Shown piece after piece: positions 58,780 through 64,000 of a stretch of DNA of 64,000 nt. The DNA lies in contig OX463829.1 in NCBI GenBank assembly GCA_949825045.1, positions 1,798,001 through 1,862,000 on the forward strand, written 5' to 3'. Below the pieces are notes generated by a model. The model had not been told where the DNA came from, did not search any database, and saw only the letters and a program-made list of their open reading frames with translations. Position 1 is the stretch's first letter. Each line of letters starts with the position of its first letter. The translations under genes were made by a program, and so were the position numbers. The stretch is from Argyresthia goedartella. Lineage: Eukaryota > Arthropoda > Insecta > Lepidoptera > Argyresthiidae.

Positions 58780-60936
58780 TTATTGTCGTTTATTGCTGAG
58801 AGGGCGTGGTCGTGGATCGTCCACCTGGTTCAGCGTAGCTTTCACGAAGTTGTTCTGCCATCCCGTCTCTCTAAAGCGGGCGTTGGGAGAAAGCTTGTCG
58901 GTTCTTTCTCTCTCATCAGCGCGGCCCCTCTCGTCATCTTCCCTCTCATGGTCCTCGACTGAACGTTCGCTCTCGTCATCTTTACCCTCGTCATCGGATC
59001 TTTCTTCTTCGTCTTCCTTTTCTGGCTCGTCCCGCAATCTCTCGTGGTCATCGAGGAAGGACCCAACATCTTTATCAGCCACTTCTAGTTTTTCGGACTC
59101 CGGTTCTTCGTTGTCATATTCGTCTTCGCCGGGGCCGCCAAGGGCGCTGATGTACGCGTTGATTTGCTTCTCTTCCTGGGAAATCGGTATTTGTCTTCCG
59201 TAGTAGTCGTAGTCTGCTGCTGTGTATGGTGAAAAGTCGTCTTCGTCATTTTTCGACGAATCTTCATCTGATTTTGGGGAATCGAACTTTTCTACCTCAT
59301 CTTTGGGGTTCCCGCTCTGTTTGGTAGAGCGAGTGACTCTGCGTCGAGGTTTCCTTCGTTTCTGGCGGGAAGGTCGTTCTGTTCTGGCTGTGATTGCGCT
59401 GTTTTCTACATCGGAATCCTCATCGTCATCCTCCTCGTCAGTGTCTTCCTCATCCCGGTCCGGTCGCTCCCCTGATCCCCTGTGGTACTTCTTAGGCCGT
59501 TTTTCCCTGTAAATCGGAGGGACGCGCACTGTTACTGTATCGATCTGTCCCGGATTTTGCTCCGTGGGTGGTAAAACGCGTGGGTTTAGTCGGCGTCTCG
59601 GATCTTCGGTAGTAGTCGTGGACTCTGATTCTTCATCGGTATCATCTTGCTGCGGGGGTCGAGTACCTCTGGATCTCTGACGCGGTACTTTCCGCGGTGT
59701 ATCGTCTTCATCGCGTCTCTCCACTTCAATTGCGGCACGTCTATCACCGAAGTGCACGTCCCTGTAATCAGCTGTGGGCGCTTTTTGTCGCGGCTGCGGT
59801 CGCGCTCGTGAAGGCTCCTGCGGCTTCTTCTTCTGATCCCAGAATTTATCAACCGCACTTCCGAAATTCTTGACGGCTTTAGCTCGTCCTCTTGATTCTT
59901 GGACGTCCTCATAGTCATCATACGCTGGGGCCTCCTCGTCTTCGGCTAGATATTCGTCGCTCTGGTCCAGTTGCCCCGCGTCCACAGTGTCTACCCTGCG
60001 TCTGACTCCATCGTTAACTGTGAAAGCATCGACGTAAACTCTCGGCTTGCGCGGGGGTTCATTGACTGGCAGCAGGGCGGGTCGCGGCTGGATTGCTATG
60101 GGAGCTACGTCGGCGTCGTCGTAGTAGTCCAGAGCCTCAGCGGCGGGTGCGGAGGGCGGGGCGGCGGCTTCGGGGGCTGCGGGCTGGCGATTGAAGTTGA
60201 ATCTCAGCTCCAAGTTGGAGGTGACAGCGTCCTTCTTGGGTGGCGGCGGTGGCGGCGGCGGCGGTGGTGGTGGTACGCAGGGTGGCGGCTTGGCGGGATT
60301 AGCTCGAGGTCTCGCGCATGGCGGTGGTGGCGGTGGCGGTGGTGGTGGTGGTGGTGGTGGTGGTGGTGGTGGTGGTGGTGGTGGTGGTGGTGGTGGTCTC
60401 GGTTTAGGCTTTGGTGCACGCGGTTTAGGGCAGGGAGGCGGCGGCGGCGGCGGTGGTGGCGGAGGTGGTGGGGGCGGTGGCGGCGGCCTACAGGGAGGTG
60501 GCGCCGCCTTCGGAGCGCCACAGGGTGGCGGAGGCGGCGGCGGCGGCGGCGGCGCAGGCCCAGCCTGCAGCGGCGTGTCGAACCCGGGGACGGGGTCCAG
60601 CGGCGGCGGTATGTTCAGCGGGTTCCGCCTCACCACCCTGTACCCCAGCACGTCCGCCAGCCCCCTGAACACGACGTCTCCAAATGTCCTCTTCTTTCTC
60701 ACGACCGGCTCTCCCCCATCCGCTAGCGTCTCATTATCATTCAACTCACTCACAATAATCGTACCATTGTCCAGCTTCACTAGAGTCACTTCTTCCAGAA
60801 ATTTCGGCTTGAGTTCTGTCGGCAGTTGTTCTATGAACTCTGGTTTGATTCCTTCTGGGAGTGCACTTCTGTTGTGGTCTGGCCTGGCGAGCACCGCGGC
60901 CAGTAGCGGCAGCAGCGCAGCGAGGCGCACGCGCAT
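58780..60936 (-). CDS. Proline-rich secreted protein, intronless
   Basis: The frame is open from 60978, but the ATG at 60934-60936 fits best: MRVRLAALLPLLAAVLA is a good signal peptide in the context CTTACCATG, and the resulting protein has 718 residues. An RKKR furin-like site lies at 80-83. From about 127 to 250 there are runs of Pro, some of 15 or more, separated by short Lys/Arg/Ala/Cys stretches; the gene uses GGT-rich (CCA/CCG) repeats there. Further on it is charged and ends in a very acidic Asp/Glu/Ser/Arg-rich region. No catalytic domain. A secreted, possibly extracellular matrix or cuticle-associated protein is inferred; the family is not recognised. Confidence 0.8.
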   Translation of the reverse strand: MRVRLAALLPLLAAVLARPDHNRSALPEGIKPEFIEQLPTELKPKFLEEVTLVKLDNGTIIVSELNDNETLADGGEPVVRKKRTFGDVVFRGLADVLGYRVVRRNPLNIPPPLDPVPGFDTPLQAGPAPPPPPPPPPPCGAPKAAPPPCRPPPPPPPPPPPPPPPPPPCPKPRAPKPKPRPPPPPPPPPPPPPPPPPPPPPPPPPPCARPRANPAKPPPCVPPPPPPPPPPPPKKDAVTSNLELRFNFNRQPAAPEAAAPPSAPAAEALDYYDDADVAPIAIQPRPALLPVNEPPRKPRVYVDAFTVNDGVRRRVDTVDAGQLDQSDEYLAEDEEAPAYDDYEDVQESRGRAKAVKNFGSAVDKFWDQKKKPQEPSRARPQPRQKAPTADYRDVHFGDRRAAIEVERRDEDDTPRKVPRQRSRGTRPPQQDDTDEESESTTTTEDPRRRLNPRVLPPTEQNPGQIDTVTVRVPPIYREKRPKKYHRGSGERPDRDEEDTDEEDDDEDSDVENSAITARTERPSRQKRRKPRRRVTRSTKQSGNPKDEVEKFDSPKSDEDSSKNDEDDFSPYTAADYDYYGRQIPISQEEKQINAYISALGGPGEDEYDNEEPESEKLEVADKDVGSFLDDHERLRDEPEKEDEEERSDDEGKDDESERSVEDHEREDDERGRADERERTDKLSPNARFRETGWQNNFVKATLNQVDDPRPRPLSNKRQ

Positions 60937-61061
60937 GGTAAGTATCGCGCGGGAGCGGCGCGCGCGCGGTTTTGTCAACGGACTCTTGAGGGTTTGGCAA
61001 TTCGGATACGCTTGATCGATTGCGATGTGATACGGGGTGTTTTAGATTTTCGGAACAACGC

Positions 61062-61070
61062 TATATATAT
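61062..61070 (-). promoter_or_regulatory. TATA-like element of the Pro-rich gene
   Basis: TATATATAG on the minus strand, about 126 bp upstream of the ATG. With a start site ~30 bp downstream, the 5'UTR would be about 95 bp. Not proven. Confidence 0.45.
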
Positions 61071-61079
61071 TTTTAAGAT

Positions 61080-61720
61080 GATTAATGGCCATAAATTTAT
61101 GGAGTAAAAGATAGCAACTGAGGCTTATTAGCTTATTTTTCAACAACGAATGCTAAACAATAATTTTTGGTAGCTTTAGAATCAAATGAGAATTTACATG
61201 GTGCCTCCTCAAGATAAGGCTCTCACAAGATTTTTTCACATTATCTATTATGCCTTGAATAGATTTTACAATAACCTTCCATGTTGCACTTCAATTAAAC
61301 ACTGAACAGTTTCCACAACTGTCCAAGAGTTTTATTCTCATTGATCTTGTTTTAAGGCCTCGGTTTCTCGTAATTAGTTCAATGTTAGTTAATTTCGTTG
61401 CTAAACTTACAAAGACATTATGACTCAACTTTATCTGCGATTCGATACAGATGTTATTACTTTAGCTTTGTGAGCAAATAATTTATGAATGAAAGTCAAT
61501 TATTAAATCTGATTAGTTTTCTTTCCGAGTGCGGGACAATATAATTACATCTACTCATAGTCTTTTCTTAACTCTGATAGAACCTTAATGTTCCACCTTT
61601 ATGAATACAGAGGTCTAAAAACTTACCCTACCCTAGATTGTATTTTAATCCTACGCAATTAGAGAGAACCGATGTGTAACTTGTGTGCTCACTTTATTTA
61701 AAGTAAGTATTTAACATCTT
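61080..61720. other. Intergenic DNA, nothing recognised
   Basis: AT-rich. No ORF of note and no named repeat. Confidence 0.4.
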
Positions 61721-62167
61721 TAGGGTTCCGTACCCGAAGGGTGCCAAACGGGAGCCTATTACTAAGCCTCCGCTGTCCGTCTGTCTGTCCGTCCGTCCGT
61801 CACCGGGCTCTATCGGATCAACCGAAGTAGGTAGAAAGCTGAAATTTTCACACAGGGTGTATTTCTATTGCCGCTATAACAACAAATAATGAAACACACC
61901 GGTTTTTAAGAATTAAAAGAAGTACCCATACAAGAAAGTATGGCCATTTTCTTAGCCATTTTGTTTTATTTGTTTATCGGTGAAAACTGCACTTCCCCGA
62001 TCTTATCGGAAAAGATGTTTAATTGCAGGTATTGAGTTTTGTGCTTAATTATTTGTCATTATACGATTAATAATTGCTCTTTCGAATTATAATAATAATA
62101 AAAAGTTTTCATATTTGATTTAATTTCTGTTAATAAGTTACTCAATTTCTATTCACTTCCGGTTTCA
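61721..62167 (+). repeat. Family A repeat, full-length copy
   Basis: Starts GGGTTCCGTACCCGAAGGG and ends ACTTCCGGTTTCAA. It is full-length and inverted relative to 1-452, sharing CCGATCTTATCGGAAAAGAT and GTTACTCAATTTCTAT. A shorter family A-type end (GAACCCTTCGTGTTCGGG) lies at 62765-62782. Confidence 0.7.
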
Positions 62168-62847
62168 ATGTGCAAAGAGTTTCGTTAACCTGGGTAAATA
62201 TTTCAATACTCACATACTACATACATAAAATTCTTTTTTCCATATTTCAATATAAATATAGCCTTGAATGTAGTCCTACCTAGTATCATAGATAAATAAG
62301 TAATAGACTGACATATTCATACAAAATAGCGTAACCTGGAATTTAGTTAGATACTAGTACGCCGACTAGATGTCACTATAGGTATCGAAGCCCATTGAAA
62401 TGACCATTTAAATTGACCATTTTCATGTATCATGTAGAAGAGCTAGACGGCCTAACATGCAAGCTCTTGTCAATAGCGCGAGATGGCGTTTACATCTTAA
62501 GTTCAAAATTTGCGTTCCGTTTTTAAGTAAACTTAGTTCTCGAATGTTGGTCTGTGTGATGCTCGCGCGATGTGTCTGGTTTCAGCTGGGTCGAAACACA
62601 CCATTGCCGAATACGCGACCGAAGTTTGGCATGATTACGCCTGCAATGCTATGTCAATCACTTTTTTGTCTATGGTAGTATTTAATATTTTATTATAAAA
62701 AATTATAAAGGTATAGTCATACAAAGTCTGTCGTTTTATGTTTTCCCATATAGACTGGTATAGAACCCTTCGTGTTCGGGTCAGAAGCCCTACTCGAACT
62801 TGACCGGTTTTTTTTGTCTAATACAGGTCACTCCGGGGCCGAGGTCA

Positions 62848-63003
62848 GGGGGCCTACCGCGCAGGCTCCGTCGGCATCGGTGACGGCTTCATTTTGACAG
62901 CTTCATGCAAGAATGAATGAACTTTATCATTATGACAATATGGCAAGTCAATTCAAGCCTCGGTATCGGGATCAAGCCGACGGGGCTTGGGCGGTAGGCC
63001 CCC
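62848..63003. mobile_element. MITE with 6-bp target duplication AGGTCA
   Basis: Ends are GGGGGCCTACCGC and its exact reverse complement, continuing imperfectly through CTCCGTCGGC / CCCCGTCGGC. AGGTCA occurs directly at both sides (62842-62847 and 63004-63009). Length is 156 bp, no ORF. Superfamily not identified. Confidence 0.75.
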
Positions 63004-63081
63004 AGGTCAACAGCTGTACCATAGTGAGCGCGGGGGGGGACAGAGCTTTATATATCGCATAGCTCTGTCACTTACTTACCC

Positions 63082-63321
63082 ATGAAGCAACATGTCGACA
63101 ACGTCGTCAACCAGGTCAAGGTGGCACGCGCCAAGCTGCGTCCACTTCTCGACTCCAGGGCTCCTCTGAGGGCGAAGCTCGGGATCTACAAGTGCTACGT
63201 GAGATCCCGCCTCACCTACGCGGCCCCGGCATGGTACGCCCTGTGCTCGGAGACGAACAAACGGAGACTCCGAGCCCAAGAGAACCTCTCTTTGCGTGCC
63301 ATCGTCGGCGCCCCCCGCTAA
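63082..63321 (+). pseudogene. LINE reverse transcriptase C-terminal fragment (Jockey-like)
   Basis: An 79-codon frame reads VDNVVNQVKVARAKLRPLL, CYVRSRLTYAAPAWYALC and LRAQENLSLRAIVGAPR. This corresponds to the region following the RT thumb in Jockey-type LINEs (K..YK.Y.R..LTYAAPAW... QN..LR.I..APR). The sequence is cut at both ends; there is no catalytic part. More GC-rich than its surroundings. Confidence 0.7.
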
Positions 63322-63764
63322 ACGTACGGGTTTTGAAATTAAACGCTATTTAATATTATTTGTGGTAACACGGTATAAGTACAATTACATACCGATTTGG
63401 AATCGGATTAATGATTCATTAAATGACTGAGTACAGCGGCGGCAATAAGTCCTTTTGACACCTATTTGGTTACCAGCGGTATTTGTAGTTGTCAACGTGA
63501 ATCCGTGAACAGTGCTAACTCGCTTTCTGTCTGCTGGTTCGTTCAAGTCTTCTCACGCACCCCTTCTGGGGCGTGGGGGTTCGAGGTCAGGTAGATGGAC
63601 CTCTTCCCGAAGAATCGCCTCTGTTTCTCTCTCTGCCTCTGCCACTGGCTCTGTGTCTAAAGTTACGGGCGGTGTAGTAGCTCTACTCCTGTGGCATTGT
63701 ATAAAGCAAGAGTCTATTGTGCGAATTGCCGTTAATACTTTCAAAGCGTTGAACATTAAACATT

Positions 63765-63917
63765 TAAATACAGGCACATATATTGCTTCTGGCCCCACCA
63801 TCACACTAGGATACCCTGTGTCGTGGGAACCATCGAAGACCTGTTTTTTTTCTTTATCGATCGGGATCGAACCCAGTATTCTCGTAGGCAGAGTAACTAC
63901 CGCAGCGCCGCCAGGGG
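63765..63917 (-). repeat. SINE B, partial
   Basis: Minus-strand head GCGCTGCGGTAGTTACTCTGC, box B-like GGGTTCGATCCCG (63876-63888) and the end CAATATATGTGCCTG. The body is shortened. Confidence 0.65.
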
Positions 63918-63938
63918 CGGATCCATGATTTCATTTGA

Positions 63939-63960
63939 GGGGGGGGGGGGGGGGGGGGGG
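63939..63960. repeat. Homopolymer run of 22 G
   Basis: An uninterrupted run of 22 G near the window end, after a SINE B copy. It could form a G-quadruplex or be an assembly artefact. Confidence 0.8.
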
Positions 63961-64000
63961 CAAAAAATATATAAATTTGGAGTATTTTTCCCAATCGGTT

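Noticed and set aside
60191..61015. Plus-strand glycine-rich ORF
   Set aside because: It is the antisense shadow of the proline-rich gene; GGT runs read as Gly. The minus frame has the signal peptide and TATA box.

Overview
The window looks like an arthropod nuclear genome, most probably a moth or butterfly (Lepidoptera). The basis is AT-rich intergenic DNA, spliced genes with small introns, a ZAD-C2H2 zinc-finger gene (a family concentrated in insects), secreted low-complexity proteins, several tRNA-headed SINE families, CR1-like LINE tails, BEL/Pao LTR elements, a piggyBac element and an interstitial TTAGG tract. The order-level assignment is inference; nothing bacterial or plasmid-like was seen.

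Layout. 1-3250: interspersed repeats and a truncated LINE ORF1 copy. 3249-11636: a DDE-type DNA transposon with ~140 bp terminal inverted repeats and a SWIM-finger C-terminus, broken by frameshifts and split by a nearly full-length CR1-like LINE (4876-10604). 11886-15698: a complete piggyBac element bounded by TTAA, with an uninterrupted 731-codon transposase. 16259-26006: two BEL/Pao elements in tail-to-tail inverted orientation with different internal deletions. 26200-35000: repeats, MITEs, a 34-unit 22-bp minisatellite and foldbacks. 35060-36540: a glycine-rich secreted protein gene (minus). 37000-41500: repeats and a CR1 fragment carrying a SINE. 42079-44282: a His/Gln/Pro-rich secreted protein gene (minus). 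46897-51353: a four-exon ZAD zinc-finger gene (plus). 51300-58700: repeats, nested SINEs and foldbacks. 58780-60936: an intronless proline-rich secreted protein gene (minus). 61700-64000: repeats, a MITE with a 6-bp target duplication and a LINE RT scrap.

Host genes are few: three secreted structural-type proteins, two of which share a 4-5 codon first exon that splits the signal peptide (common in insect cuticle-type genes), and one putative DNA-binding ZAD-ZNF protein. The rest is mostly transposon-derived. The most informative features are structural: nesting that gives a relative order of insertions, a perfect palindrome inserted at TA inside the piggyBac element, the BEL inverted pair, a CR1 fragment that may supply the end of the last zinc-finger exon, and a foldback element built around telomere-type repeats. 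Splice sites, promoters and boundaries were read by eye and have no transcript support.
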